In this document: positions 8,178-15,643 of the stretch, one piece after another
Numbering within the stretch: the first letter of the stretch is position 1
How the letters are laid out: each line of letters begins with the position of its first letter
Assembly: GCA_964490845.1 (NCBI GenBank)
Contig: CAZBED010000011.1
Span: 1 to 64,000, forward strand
Direction of reading: 5' to 3'
Source of the DNA: JADJSS01 sp964490845
GTDB taxonomy: Bacteria; Bacteroidota; Bacteroidia; Chitinophagales; JADIYW01
DNA: 64,000 nt
Notes under the pieces: generated by a model
The model's database searches: none
Seen by the model: only the letters and a program-made list of their open reading frames with translations
What the model was told of the DNA's origin: nothing
Position numbers and translations under genes: made by a program

Positions 8178-8981
8178 ATGCATATAGAAATATTGGGGTA
8201 TCTGGGAGCCATTTTCGTAGGGTTGACGCTCGGACTGATGGGCGGTGGCGGTTCTATACTTACGGTACCTATTCTGGTGTATTTGTTTTCGATTGATGCC
8301 GTTCAGGCAACAGCTGACTCATTATTCATTGTTGGGGTTACCAGTCTTGCCGGTTCCATCAGCCACATGAAGATGGGTAATATCCATTGGCGGACTGCTG
8401 TTATTTTTGGCATTCCATCCATCATCAGTATATTTTTGACAAGAGCCTTTCTCATGCCGGCCATCCCTGCCTCATTATTTTTTATTGGAAATTTTGAGGT
8501 AACCAAATCCATTGGCTTATTGCTGTTATTTGCCACCGTGATGCTTATGGCATCCTATTCCATGATCAGAAAACAACCAAATCCACTCAATCTCTCCGGT
8601 CAACTGCAATACAACTATCCGATGATTGTGACGGAAGGCATACTGGTAGGCGCCATGACTGGACTGGTGGGTGCGGGCGGCGGATTTTTAATCATCCCGG
8701 GCTTAGTCTTACTGGCAAAATTACCTATGAAAAAGGCGGTAGGAACTTCGTTGATTATTATTGCGGTAAATTCATTTATCGGATTTATGGGAGATATAAA
8801 AAATGAAAATTTTATTGACTGGAAATTCTTATTACTTTTTACGGGTATTGCCATCATTGGAATCGTCTCCGGAAGTATGTTATCAAAAAAAATACCCGGA
8901 GAGAAACTAAAACCTGCTTTTGGATGGTTTATATTGGTTATGGGAATTTATATCATCCTGCGCGAAACCGTTTTTCATTAG
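8178..8981 (+). CDS. TauE/SafE-family sulfite/organosulfonate exporter-like permease
   Basis: A 267-residue integral membrane protein with about eight hydrophobic segments. It has two homologous halves, each opening with a glycine-rich stretch: GLTLGLMGGGGSILTVP near residue 15 and GLVGAGGGFLIIPGLVL near residue 165. This internal repeat is the signature of the TauE/SafE (DUF81) family, which exports sulfite, sulfoacetate or related anions across the inner membrane. It opens a cluster of sulfane-sulfur enzymes, where removal of sulfite made by persulfide oxidation would fit. The substrate is inferred from context only. A dyad motif lies 36 bp upstream. Confidence 0.85.
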   Translation: MHIEILGYLGAIFVGLTLGLMGGGGSILTVPILVYLFSIDAVQATADSLFIVGVTSLAGSISHMKMGNIHWRTAVIFGIPSIISIFLTRAFLMPAIPASLFFIGNFEVTKSIGLLLLFATVMLMASYSMIRKQPNPLNLSGQLQYNYPMIVTEGILVGAMTGLVGAGGGFLIIPGLVLLAKLPMKKAVGTSLIIIAVNSFIGFMGDIKNENFIDWKFLLLFTGIAIIGIVSGSMLSKKIPGEKLKPAFGWFILVMGIYIILRETVFH

Positions 8982-9013
8982 ATTGCAAAAAACATGTTGA
9001 TTAAATTGCGGTC

Positions 9014-9025
9014 ACACTTTTGTGT
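9014..9025. promoter_or_regulatory. Dyad ACAC-TTTT-GTGT upstream of the Crp/Fnr gene
   Basis: A perfect 4+4 bp inverted repeat with a four-T spacer, 47 bp before the regulator's start. The spacer resembles the three operator candidates of the cluster but the half-sites differ. It is a possible autoregulatory site; the evidence is weak. Confidence 0.2.
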
Positions 9026-9072
9026 TTCCAGAATTTATAGTTTAACTTCAACATTATTAATTTTTCATAGTC

Positions 9073-9705
9073 ATGCCTGATATAGAAAATAAATTAAGCT
9101 CCATTTTAGAGACCCGACTGGTAGAAGAAATCATGAAAACCGGCAAGCTGATACATTTTAACGAAGGTGATATTATTATTGACTATGACAAAAGCATCAA
9201 ATCCATGCCGATTATTTTAACGGGCACGGTCAGAGTGATGCGGCGCGATGAAACGGGGAGAGAACTGTTATTGTACTATTTAAGCAGTAATGACAGCTGC
9301 GCGATGGCATACACTTGTTGTATGGAAGCCAGAAAAAGCGAGATAAAAGCCATCGCGGAAGACAATGTGGAAATTATTCTTGTCCCGCATAATAAACTGG
9401 ATGAATGGCTGGTTAAATACCCCAGCTGGAAAAGTTATATATTCAATAGTTTTACCCAACGGTTTAATGAACTCTTAAAATCCCTGGAGAGTGTTGCCTT
9501 CCAAAAACTGGATGAAAGGCTGGTCAATTACTTAAAAAATAAAACTCGTGTCAGCGGAAAAAAAGTAGTCAGTCTATCCCATCAGCAAATTGCAGACGAA
9601 CTGGGTACCAGCCGTGTGGTGGTATCCAGACTATTGAAACAACTTGAAAATGAAAAGAAGGTCATCTTATACCGCAACGAACTGAAAGTATTAAATACGT
9701 TATAA
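9073..9705 (+). CDS. Crp/Fnr-family transcriptional regulator
   Basis: A 210-residue regulator. The N-terminal cyclic-nucleotide-binding-like beta-roll spans about residues 1-120 (EGDIIIDYDKSIKSMPIILT, GRELLLYYL). The C-terminal winged helix-turn-helix has LSHQQIADELGTSRVVVSRLLKQLE as recognition region (about residues 165-190). The sensing domain has Cys in a DSCAMAYTCCMEARKS stretch (about residues 75-90). This is a possible thiol or persulfide sensor, like other sulfur-responsive Crp/Fnr proteins, but the [4Fe-4S] spacing of Fnr is not seen. Its place between the exporter and the persulfide enzyme suggests it controls the cluster. Confidence 0.9.
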   Translation: MPDIENKLSSILETRLVEEIMKTGKLIHFNEGDIIIDYDKSIKSMPIILTGTVRVMRRDETGRELLLYYLSSNDSCAMAYTCCMEARKSEIKAIAEDNVEIILVPHNKLDEWLVKYPSWKSYIFNSFTQRFNELLKSLESVAFQKLDERLVNYLKNKTRVSGKKVVSLSHQQIADELGTSRVVVSRLLKQLENEKKVILYRNELKVLNTL

Positions 9706-9732
9706 CCGTGATTTACGGCAAACACTCCGTTT

Positions 9733-9746
9733 GTAACAAAAGTAGC
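9733..9746. promoter_or_regulatory. Candidate Crp/Fnr operator upstream of the MBL-rhodanese gene
   Basis: GTAACAAAAGTAGC, a near-dyad of the form GYAAC-N4-GTTRC with one departure. Its centre is about 30 bp before the -7 box at 9770, which puts it near -43 of the predicted start, the usual place for class II activation by Crp-family proteins. Confidence 0.5.
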
Positions 9747-9769
9747 TGAAAACCGCTCTGGTACAGTTG

Positions 9770-9777
9770 TATATTTG
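9770..9777 (+). promoter_or_regulatory. Candidate -7 promoter box
   Basis: TATATTTG matches TAnnTTTG exactly and lies 29 bp before the start codon at 9806. No TTG is seen at -33, as expected for an activator-dependent promoter. Confidence 0.5.
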
Positions 9778-9805
9778 TACTGTAATTTAACCTGATAAAT
9801 ACATT

Positions 9806-11230
9806 ATGAAAGTAGAACAGATATATACCGGTTGCCTCGCACAAGGTGCTTATTACATTGAAAGCAACGGAGAAGCCGCCATCATCGACCCGCTTCGGGA
9901 AGTGCAGCCTTACTTAGAAATGGCTGAAAAAAGAGGAGCGAAAATCAAATACATTTTTGAAACCCATTTTCACGCCGACTTTGTATCCGGGCATGTAGAT
10001 CTTTCCAGAAAAACCGATGCACCTATCATTTACGGGCCTACGACTATGCAAACCGGATTTGATGTGGTAATTGCGGAAGATGATCAGGAGTTTCCTTTAG
10101 GTGATGCCACTATTAAGCTCATCCACACACCGGGACACACTATGGAAAGCAGTTGTTATTTGCTCTTGGATGAAAAAAATCACCCCACCGCCATCTTTAC
10201 CGGTGATACATTATTCATTGGCGATGTAGGTCGTCCGGACTTAGCCCAACACGTGGTGGAAGGACTTACAGAAGAAAAATTAGCGGCACATTTATTTGAC
10301 TCATTACGCAATAAAATCATGCCACTACCGGACGACATTATCGTATACCCGGCACACGGCGCCGGCAGTGCCTGCGGAAAAAATCTGAGTAAAGAAACAT
10401 CCGACACTTTAGGCAATCAGAAAAAGACCAATTATGCACTAAATCCTGCATTGAGCAAAGAGGAATTTATCAAAGAAGTCCTTACAGGCTTAATGCCTCC
10501 TCCGGGCTATTTCCCGAAAAACGTACTGATGAATATTCAGGGATACGACAGTATTGACGAAGTGATAAACCGCGGATGCAAGGCTTTGTCTCCGGCGGCC
10601 TTTGAAGCAACCGCTAATGAAACACGTGCGCTGATACTGGACACAAGAAAACCAGCAGCATTTGGAGAAGGATTTATTCCAAACTCCATTAACATAGGCA
10701 TTGACGGCAGCTTTGCCGTATGGGTAGGTACGCTGATTCCGGATATCAAACAACAGATATTACTGGTCACCGAACCGGGCAGAGAACAGGAAGTGGTAAC
10801 ACGATTGGCAAGGGTAGGATACGATCATACTATCGGTTATTTAGAAGGCGGCTTTGAAGAATGGAAAAATGCGGGAAAACAAATTAATACCATCCAATCG
10901 ATTACCGCAGAGGAATTTGCAGCAGCGGAAGAGAAAGATCCGGATATTAATATCCTGGATGTTCGCAAAAAAAGTGAGTATGTATCCGAACATATTATCA
11001 ACGCTGTCAATGCGCCACTCGACTATATCAACGAAAGTATGTTATTAGTAAATAAAGATAAAACCTATTATGTGCACTGCGGAGGTGGTTACCGTTCCAT
11101 GATATTCGCTTCCATACTGAAAGCGCGGGGATATGACAATTTGATAGATGTAGACGGGGGATTTACAGCTATCAAAAATTCCGGCAAATTTAAAATTACC
11201 GATTACATCTGCCCGACAACTATGTTGTAA
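9806..11230 (+). CDS. MBL-fold persulfide dioxygenase-like protein with two rhodanese domains
   Basis: A 474-residue fusion. The N-terminal metallo-beta-lactamase domain (about residues 1-240) has THFHADFVSGH, IHTPGHTMES, FTGDTLFIGDVGRPDL and VYPAHG. These ligands fit the mononuclear-iron ETHE1/CstB/BlhA group, which oxidises persulfides to sulfite. The canonical HxHxDH has Phe in place of the last His. The first rhodanese domain (about 260-355) has no Cys at its loop (LLVTEPGREQ) and is probably inactive. The second (about 370-470) keeps an active loop, HCGGGYRSM. It is the central enzyme of the sulfur cluster; the product sulfite would suit the TauE-like exporter. The start ATG follows a clear -7 box and operator candidate. 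Confidence 0.88.
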   Translation: MKVEQIYTGCLAQGAYYIESNGEAAIIDPLREVQPYLEMAEKRGAKIKYIFETHFHADFVSGHVDLSRKTDAPIIYGPTTMQTGFDVVIAEDDQEFPLGDATIKLIHTPGHTMESSCYLLLDEKNHPTAIFTGDTLFIGDVGRPDLAQHVVEGLTEEKLAAHLFDSLRNKIMPLPDDIIVYPAHGAGSACGKNLSKETSDTLGNQKKTNYALNPALSKEEFIKEVLTGLMPPPGYFPKNVLMNIQGYDSIDEVINRGCKALSPAAFEATANETRALILDTRKPAAFGEGFIPNSINIGIDGSFAVWVGTLIPDIKQQILLVTEPGREQEVVTRLARVGYDHTIGYLEGGFEEWKNAGKQINTIQSITAEEFAAAEEKDPDINILDVRKKSEYVSEHIINAVNAPLDYINESMLLVNKDKTYYVHCGGGYRSMIFASILKARGYDNLIDVDGGFTAIKNSGKFKITDYICPTTML

Positions 11231-11252
11231 AAAAATAACTAAAAAACAAACC

Positions 11253-11471
11253 ATGTCATTTATACTGAAATACAAACTGACCATCCTCGGTGTTGTCCTG
11301 GGTGCCTTAGGCGGATTTGCCTATTATCATTACATCGGATGTGCAAGTGGCACCTGCCCTATCACATCCCGGCCGTTAAACAGCACTTTATACGGCGCTT
11401 TGATGGGTGGCCTGTTGTTTAATATTTTTCAAAAAGACGATTCAAAAAAAATTACAAACTCTAAAAACTAA
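11253..11471 (+). CDS. DUF6132-like small membrane protein
   Basis: A 72-residue protein with two predicted membrane helices (about residues 8-28 and 47-62). Between them is a Cys-containing loop, IGCASGTCPITSRP. The CxxxxC pair and the conserved Pro-Ile-Thr-Ser match the small DUF6132-type proteins that accompany rhodaneses in Bacteroidota, though I name the family from memory. It sits 22 bp after the persulfide enzyme and 4 bp before a rhodanese. A role as membrane thiol partner or sulfur-transport helper is inference. Confidence 0.7.
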   Translation: MSFILKYKLTILGVVLGALGGFAYYHYIGCASGTCPITSRPLNSTLYGALMGGLLFNIFQKDDSKKITNSKN

Positions 11472-11475
11472 ACAC

Positions 11476-11736
11476 ATGAGCAACAAAAAAATCATTATCG
11501 ACGTACGGACACCCGGAGAATATATGGGCGGACATGTAGCAGGAAGCATCAATATCCCGCTACAGGAAATCCAGCAACGCGTGGATGAAATCAAAGCAAT
11601 GCACAAACCTGTAGTCCTGTGCTGCGCTTCCGGAAACAGAAGCGGACAGGCGGCTTCTTTTCTGAAAAGCCATGGCATTGACTGCGAAAACGGGGGAAGC
11701 TGGTTAAGTGTAAATTATGCTTTTCAAAACAACTAA
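11476..11736 (+). CDS. Single-domain rhodanese
   Basis: An 86-residue rhodanese. The motifs are IIDVRTPGEYMGGHVAGSINIPL at the start and an active-site loop LCCASGNRSGQAA with the catalytic Cys in a CASGNRS hexapeptide. There is no signal peptide, so it is cytosolic. I use the ATG at 11476; an upstream in-frame ATG at 11407 lies inside the previous gene. It probably accepts or delivers sulfane sulfur from the neighbouring enzymes. Confidence 0.88.
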   Translation: MSNKKIIIDVRTPGEYMGGHVAGSINIPLQEIQQRVDEIKAMHKPVVLCCASGNRSGQAASFLKSHGIDCENGGSWLSVNYAFQNN

Positions 11737-11763
11737 CCCTTTTACTCGGATTGTTGGCAGAAA

Positions 11764-11777
11764 GTAACAAAAGTTGC
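11764..11777. promoter_or_regulatory. Candidate Crp/Fnr operator upstream of the DUF2892 gene
   Basis: GTAACAAAAGTTGC is a 14-bp dyad of the GYAAC-N4-GTTRC form. A weaker -7-like box, CAACTTTG, begins at 11800, about 30 bp from the dyad centre, the same spacing as at 9733/9770. This starts a second transcription unit in the cluster. Confidence 0.5.
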
Positions 11778-11842
11778 AGACAATTATAGAAAATACATGC
11801 AACTTTGATTGACAATAATTAATCATCTTAAATCTAAAAACA

Positions 11843-12052
11843 ATGAAAGCAAATATGGGTACAATTGACCGCATTGCCAGAGTGCTGGTAGCGGTTATCA
11901 TCGGAGTGTTATACTTCACAGGCGTTATTTCCGGTACATTAGCCATCGTGCTGCTGGTATTTGCAGGTATTTTCATACTTACAAGTCTTGTAAGTTTTTG
12001 CCCGCTTTATCTGCCATTCGGGTTATCCACTAAAAAAGAAACTAAACAATAA
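11843..12052 (+). CDS. DUF2892 (YgaP transmembrane-like) protein
   Basis: A 69-residue protein with two hydrophobic helices and the N-terminal pattern NMGTIDRIARVLVAVIIGVL, followed by CPLYLPFGLSTKK. This is the DUF2892 domain, the membrane part of YgaP-type rhodaneses, here as a separate gene. A rhodanese gene starts 14 bp downstream, so the two may form the two halves of a membrane-associated sulfurtransferase. Confidence 0.83.
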   Translation: MKANMGTIDRIARVLVAVIIGVLYFTGVISGTLAIVLLVFAGIFILTSLVSFCPLYLPFGLSTKKETKQ

Positions 12053-12066
12053 TTAAAACAACTGAC

Positions 12067-12381
12067 ATGCTACAAATGATCAAGAAACTCTTCAGCACTG
12101 CACCAAAGGCTGATTACAAAGAATTGCTAAAGAACGGTGCCACTATCATTGATGTGCGTACCAAAGCAGAGTATCAAAATGGCCACATTAAAGGTTCGGT
12201 AAATATTCCGCTGAACAATCTGTCCAACCATTATTCCAAACTTAAAAAGGATCAGCCGGTTATTACTTGCTGTGCTTCCGGTATTCGGAGTGGACAGGCA
12301 AAAAGTATTTTGACGGCAAACGGTTTCAAAGAAGTGTATAACGGAGGCGGATGGATGAGTTTACAAAGTAAAATCAAATAA
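12067..12381 (+). CDS. Single-domain rhodanese
   Basis: A 104-residue rhodanese with TIIDVRTKAEYQNGHIKGSVNIPL and active-site loop CCASGIRSGQAKS. A short N-terminal helix (MLQMIKKLFSTAPKADYKEL) has no signal-peptide features. It is a paralogue of the rhodanese at 11476-11736 with the same loop type. It is probably cytosolic and paired with the DUF2892 protein just upstream. Confidence 0.88.
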   Translation: MLQMIKKLFSTAPKADYKELLKNGATIIDVRTKAEYQNGHIKGSVNIPLNNLSNHYSKLKKDQPVITCCASGIRSGQAKSILTANGFKEVYNGGGWMSLQSKIK

Positions 12382-12386
12382 GCAAC

Positions 12387-12644
12387 ATGGAAACACTCAA
12401 AATGACTTTGCTGACCAACTGGAATTTCATGCGGGTAATACGTCTGGTATTATCGCTGGTGATTCTGGTACAATCTTTACAGATGCACGACCCTTTATTC
12501 GGCATGTTTGGCGCATTCTTTTTGTTTCAGGCTCTGAGCAATACTGGCTGCTGCGCTAGTGGTAACTGCGCCACCAGTTTACCCGATAACGGGAACTCAA
12601 AGACTATAGAAAATGTTGAATTTGAAGAAGTAAACACAAAATAG
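12387..12644 (+). CDS. Small membrane protein with C-terminal Cys motif
   Basis: An 85-residue protein, MET-LKMTLLTNWNFMRVIR at the start, with two membrane helices (about residues 17-32 and 37-53). A Cys-rich tail follows (NTGCCASGNCATS). I do not know a named family, but small proteins of this build occur with rhodanese and thioredoxin genes in Bacteroidota. It is 5 bp after a rhodanese and 2 bp before thioredoxin, so it belongs to the operon. The four clustered thiols suggest redox or sulfur handling at the membrane. Confidence 0.68.
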   Translation: METLKMTLLTNWNFMRVIRLVLSLVILVQSLQMHDPLFGMFGAFFLFQALSNTGCCASGNCATSLPDNGNSKTIENVEFEEVNTK

Positions 12645-12646
12645 CC

Positions 12647-12943
12647 ATGGCCTCATTTTCAGATATCATTCAATCAAACAAACCTGTTTTAGTTGATTTT
12701 TATGCAGAATGGTGTGGCCCCTGCAAGATGATGAAACCCATTCTGGAAGAACTGAAACAGAAAGTCGGCGATTCCGCCACTATCTTAAAAATTGACGTGG
12801 ACAAGAATCCGCAGGCTGCATCAGCCTATCAGATACAAGGCGTACCCACGCTGATGATATTTAAAAACGGACAAGTCAAGTGGCGGCAATCCGGAGTAGT
12901 CAGGGCAAATCAATTAGAACAAATTTTAAACACGTATAAATAA
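12647..12943 (+). CDS. Thioredoxin
   Basis: A 98-residue thioredoxin with the catalytic WCGPCK motif (about residues 24-29), a cis-proline region GVPTLMIFKNG and the usual length. It is cytosolic. In this cluster it could reduce persulfidated proteins or recharge the rhodaneses. The ATG at 12647 follows the previous stop codon by two bases. Confidence 0.93.
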   Translation: MASFSDIIQSNKPVLVDFYAEWCGPCKMMKPILEELKQKVGDSATILKIDVDKNPQAASAYQIQGVPTLMIFKNGQVKWRQSGVVRANQLEQILNTYK

Positions 12944-12949
12944 ATAAAC

Positions 12950-13408
12950 ATGGGACAGGAACATTATTACGAAGTAAATGTACAGTGGAAAAATGACAGA
13001 AAAGGACTGATGAGTTCACCTGTATTGCCAGATTCTATAGAAGTAGCGACACCACCTGAATTCCCGAAAGGTATGGAAGGAATATGGTCTCCGGAGCACC
13101 TGCTGGTCGCAGCAGCTAACAGTTGCCTCATGACCACTTTCTTAGCAATCGCCGAAAACTCAAGACTCGAATTTGTTGATTTCAGCTCAAAGGCAGTCGG
13201 CAAACTGGAGGTAGTAGATGGAAAATACATGATCAGTGAAATTGCCCTCACTCCAACGCTGATCATCCGTGATGAAACACAAAAAGAAAAAGCGGAACGT
13301 GTGCTGAATAAATCGGAAGCAGCCTGTTTAATTTCCAATTCCCTGAAATCAAAAATTATTTTTAATATTAATATCGTTATTACGAATTCGGCTTATGCCT
13401 GTAATTAA
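12950..13408 (+). CDS. OsmC-family peroxiredoxin-like protein
   Basis: A 152-residue OsmC-fold protein. SPEHLLVAAANSCLMTTF carries the first redox Cys and EAACLISNSLKSKI the second, the usual pair for reduction of organic hydroperoxides or persulfides. It differs clearly from the other OsmC protein of the window (61503-61949). It sits between thioredoxin and a rhodanese-thioredoxin fusion. In that setting a persulfide or sulfane-sulfur role is as likely as peroxide defence. Confidence 0.85.
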   Translation: MGQEHYYEVNVQWKNDRKGLMSSPVLPDSIEVATPPEFPKGMEGIWSPEHLLVAAANSCLMTTFLAIAENSRLEFVDFSSKAVGKLEVVDGKYMISEIALTPTLIIRDETQKEKAERVLNKSEAACLISNSLKSKIIFNINIVITNSAYACN

Positions 13409-13414
13409 AAAAAT

Positions 13415-14128
13415 ATGAAAACAACTACCTTATTTATCTTTACTGCGTTGATTACATTTTTCAGTGCATGCTCCAACGGGCAAACCAATACTAATCTGAC
13501 TGCCGTGGAATTTCAGCAAAAAATGGCTAAAATGCCGGATGCCTCTATTGTCGACGTTCGTACACCCGGCGAATTTGAGGGCGGCCATATTCAACATGCA
13601 CAAAACATTGACTGGAGAGATGCTTCATTTGAAACAAAAATCAATAGTCTGGATAAAAACAAACCGGCATTCGTATATTGCCTGAGTGGTGGCAGAAGCG
13701 CTGCAGCAGCGGCTAAGATGCGTTCCATCGGATTTAAAGAAGTATATGAACTAAGCGGCGGTATGATGCAGTGGAGAGCCAATAACCTGCCGGAAGAAGG
13801 CCTGGAAACCGCGGCTTCTGCCGGGATGAGCAGAGCAGACTTTGACAAACAACTGGATTCCAAAAAATTAGTTCTGATTGATATTTATGCGGTTTGGTGT
13901 GCTCCCTGCAAACAAATGGAACCTTATTTTGAAGCTATCAAAAAAGACATGAGCGACAAAGTGGAAGTCATTCGTATAGATGCGGATGCTAACAAAGCGT
14001 TAGTGAAAGAATTAGGCATTCAAGGGTTACCTGTTATTTATCTGTACAAAAACAAAGAGCGTGTTTGGGAAAGCTATAAATATACCACACAGGAAGAAAT
14101 GGTAAAAGCGATTCAAAAAAATATGTAA
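13415..14128 (+). CDS. Lipoprotein with fused rhodanese and thioredoxin domains
   Basis: A 237-residue envelope protein. A lipoprotein signal (lipobox FFSACS, Cys at about residue 19) is followed by a rhodanese domain (about 27-125) with IVDVRTPGEFEGGHI and active loop CLSGGRSAAAA. A thioredoxin domain follows (about 137-237) with IDIYAVWCAPCKQMEP and GIQGLPVIYLYKN. The fusion puts sulfurtransfer and disulfide/persulfide reduction in one membrane-anchored molecule facing the periplasm. It is the envelope counterpart of the cytosolic rhodaneses and thioredoxin upstream. Confidence 0.88.
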   Translation: MKTTTLFIFTALITFFSACSNGQTNTNLTAVEFQQKMAKMPDASIVDVRTPGEFEGGHIQHAQNIDWRDASFETKINSLDKNKPAFVYCLSGGRSAAAAAKMRSIGFKEVYELSGGMMQWRANNLPEEGLETAASAGMSRADFDKQLDSKKLVLIDIYAVWCAPCKQMEPYFEAIKKDMSDKVEVIRIDADANKALVKELGIQGLPVIYLYKNKERVWESYKYTTQEEMVKAIQKNM

Positions 14129-14139
14129 CAGCATTTTTT

Positions 14140-14760
14140 ATGTCTACCGATAATACTCAGCACTGGGAAACGATTTATCAAACGAAACAGCCGAACGAAG
14201 TAAGCTGGACACAGGAAATCCCGCAGACATCATTGGATTTTATCCATAGTTTCAACCTGCCGAAATCAGCGCGTATTATTGACATTGGCGGCGGTGACAG
14301 CAAATTAGTCGACTGCTTACTGGATGAAGGCTATGAGCATCTGTCTGTTCTGGATATTTCTGCTACTTCTATTGAACGTGCAAAAAAACGCTTAGGTGAA
14401 AAAGCAGCAAAGGTAACCTGGATTGTTTCCGATATCACCACATTCCAACCTCAAACTACTTACGACCTTTGGCATGACCGTGCAGCATTCCATTTTCTTA
14501 CATCACCGGAACAAATTTCGGCATATAAGGAGATCGTAGAAAAAGCTGTAACGGGCTATATGATTATTGGTACATTCTCAGAAAATGGTCCGAAAAAATG
14601 CAGCGGGCTAGACATCGTTCAATATTCAAAAGAATCTTTAGTGAAAACGTTTGAAGATGGTTTTACACCTGAACAATGTCTCTACAGTGACCACGTCACC
14701 CCTTTTCAGACTGTACAGAATTTTGTTTTCTGTAGTTTCAAACGTAAACCGAAAAACTAA
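14140..14760 (+). CDS. Class I SAM-dependent methyltransferase
   Basis: A 206-residue methyltransferase. Motif I is RIIDIGGGDSKLVDCLL (about residues 45-60), followed by LSVLDISATSIERAKKRL and TTYDLWHDRAAFHFLTSP. The opening HWETIYQTKQPNEVSWTQ is typical of methyltransferases related to the thiopurine/tellurite-resistance TehB group. It is the last gene of the sulfur cluster, 11 bp after the rhodanese-thioredoxin lipoprotein. Thiol or sulfide methylation would fit, but the substrate is not shown by the sequence. Confidence 0.82.
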   Translation: MSTDNTQHWETIYQTKQPNEVSWTQEIPQTSLDFIHSFNLPKSARIIDIGGGDSKLVDCLLDEGYEHLSVLDISATSIERAKKRLGEKAAKVTWIVSDITTFQPQTTYDLWHDRAAFHFLTSPEQISAYKEIVEKAVTGYMIIGTFSENGPKKCSGLDIVQYSKESLVKTFEDGFTPEQCLYSDHVTPFQTVQNFVFCSFKRKPKN

Positions 14761-14806
14761 CATCTTTTTTCTTCCTAAAAAATCCACTGAAATAGCAGTT
14801 CTGCTA

Positions 14807-15475
14807 TTACCAGCCTCCACGATTCTGAGTGGTTACAAACACTGTTCCGTCAATATTCAGCGCAACATCCCTGCCTGAATACGTTTTGGTACAACTATAT
14901 TGTATTGAACCATTCGCTCTAGAGTTGATATGCAATACCTTACCATCGTATGACCAGGTACCGGAATCACCGCTTTGTCCCGCAGTGCTACCATATGCGC
15001 CGCTGGTACTGGAATTGCCACTGTAGGTATAAGTACCATTAGCATATAAGGTAATGCAGGTCTGGGACGAGTAAGAATAATTTGTGCTGTTGCTGAACTT
15101 GCACCATTCTCCGGCAATTTCTTTGCCGCCGCCACTTTTTACACTTTTAGTATTACTGACGGCAGATGTCGTATTTTTTGAAGCAGCAGCACGCTGATAT
15201 ACTTCTGTCTTTCCATAACCGGTGGATGTCATGGTATTTCCGCTAATCGTCACCTTGTATTTCATTTTTATACCAGCGCCAAAATCAAATGTCATAATAC
15301 CATTCTGATAGGTGTACTGTGCCGGGAACCCACCCAAAACAGTAGTTCCGTCTTTCTTTAGTTCAAATTCGGAATTGGTGTTTTTCCAAATGCCTAAATA
15401 ATTTTGTGCGTATATGGCAATAAATGAACACACCACCAATAGCATAACAAGAAAACTCCTATTTTTCATAGTCAT
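14807..15475 (-). CDS. Secreted protein of unknown function
   Basis: A 222-residue protein with a signal peptide (MKNRSFLVMLLVVCSFIAIY, cleavage after AQ). The N-terminal region has a lipocalin-like pattern, YLGIWKNTNSEFELKKDGTT. The C-terminal half is Ser/Gly/Tyr-rich, with WSYDGKVLHINSRANG near the end. Two segments resemble each other: a W-containing opening, a glycine-serine stretch, and T(Y/V)TYSGNS. It is convergent with the methyltransferase gene. I do not recognise a functional family. Confidence 0.65.
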   Translation of the reverse strand: MTMKNRSFLVMLLVVCSFIAIYAQNYLGIWKNTNSEFELKKDGTTVLGGFPAQYTYQNGIMTFDFGAGIKMKYKVTISGNTMTSTGYGKTEVYQRAAASKNTTSAVSNTKSVKSGGGKEIAGEWCKFSNSTNYSYSSQTCITLYANGTYTYSGNSSTSGAYGSTAGQSGDSGTWSYDGKVLHINSRANGSIQYSCTKTYSGRDVALNIDGTVFVTTQNRGGW

Positions 15476-15544
15476 CGTTTAGGGGAATTAATATAATTCC
15501 TTTAAAGTTAGTGCATATTATGAAAAATGTAAAGTGCTGAACTT

Positions 15545-15581
15545 CAAACGCAATCAGAGTTTAAAACCCTGATTGCGTTTG
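15545..15581. terminator. Long hairpin between rny and the secreted protein gene
   Basis: CAAACGCAATCAG pairs perfectly with CTGATTGCGTTTG around an 11-base loop that contains a further GTTT/AAAC pair. No T-tract follows on either strand. It lies about 70 bp before the start of the minus-strand secreted protein gene, so a role in its leader is also possible. Confidence 0.5.
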
Positions 15582-15586
15582 ACAAG

Positions 15587-15611
15587 AAAAAGGCGAAGTA
15601 TTCACTCCGCC
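15587..15611 (-). terminator. Rho-independent terminator of rny
   Basis: On the minus strand GGCGGAGT pairs with ACTTCGCC (one G-T pair) around a GAAT loop, followed by TTTTTCTT. It is 120 bp past the rny stop codon. Confidence 0.75.
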
Positions 15612-15643
15612 TTTCTGGTATTATTATTATTATTAGATTGCTT

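Noticed and set aside
9014..9025. ACAC-TTTT-GTGT dyad as fourth member of the operator set
   Set aside because: The half-sites do not match the GYAAC/GTTRC words, so I did not count it as the same motif.
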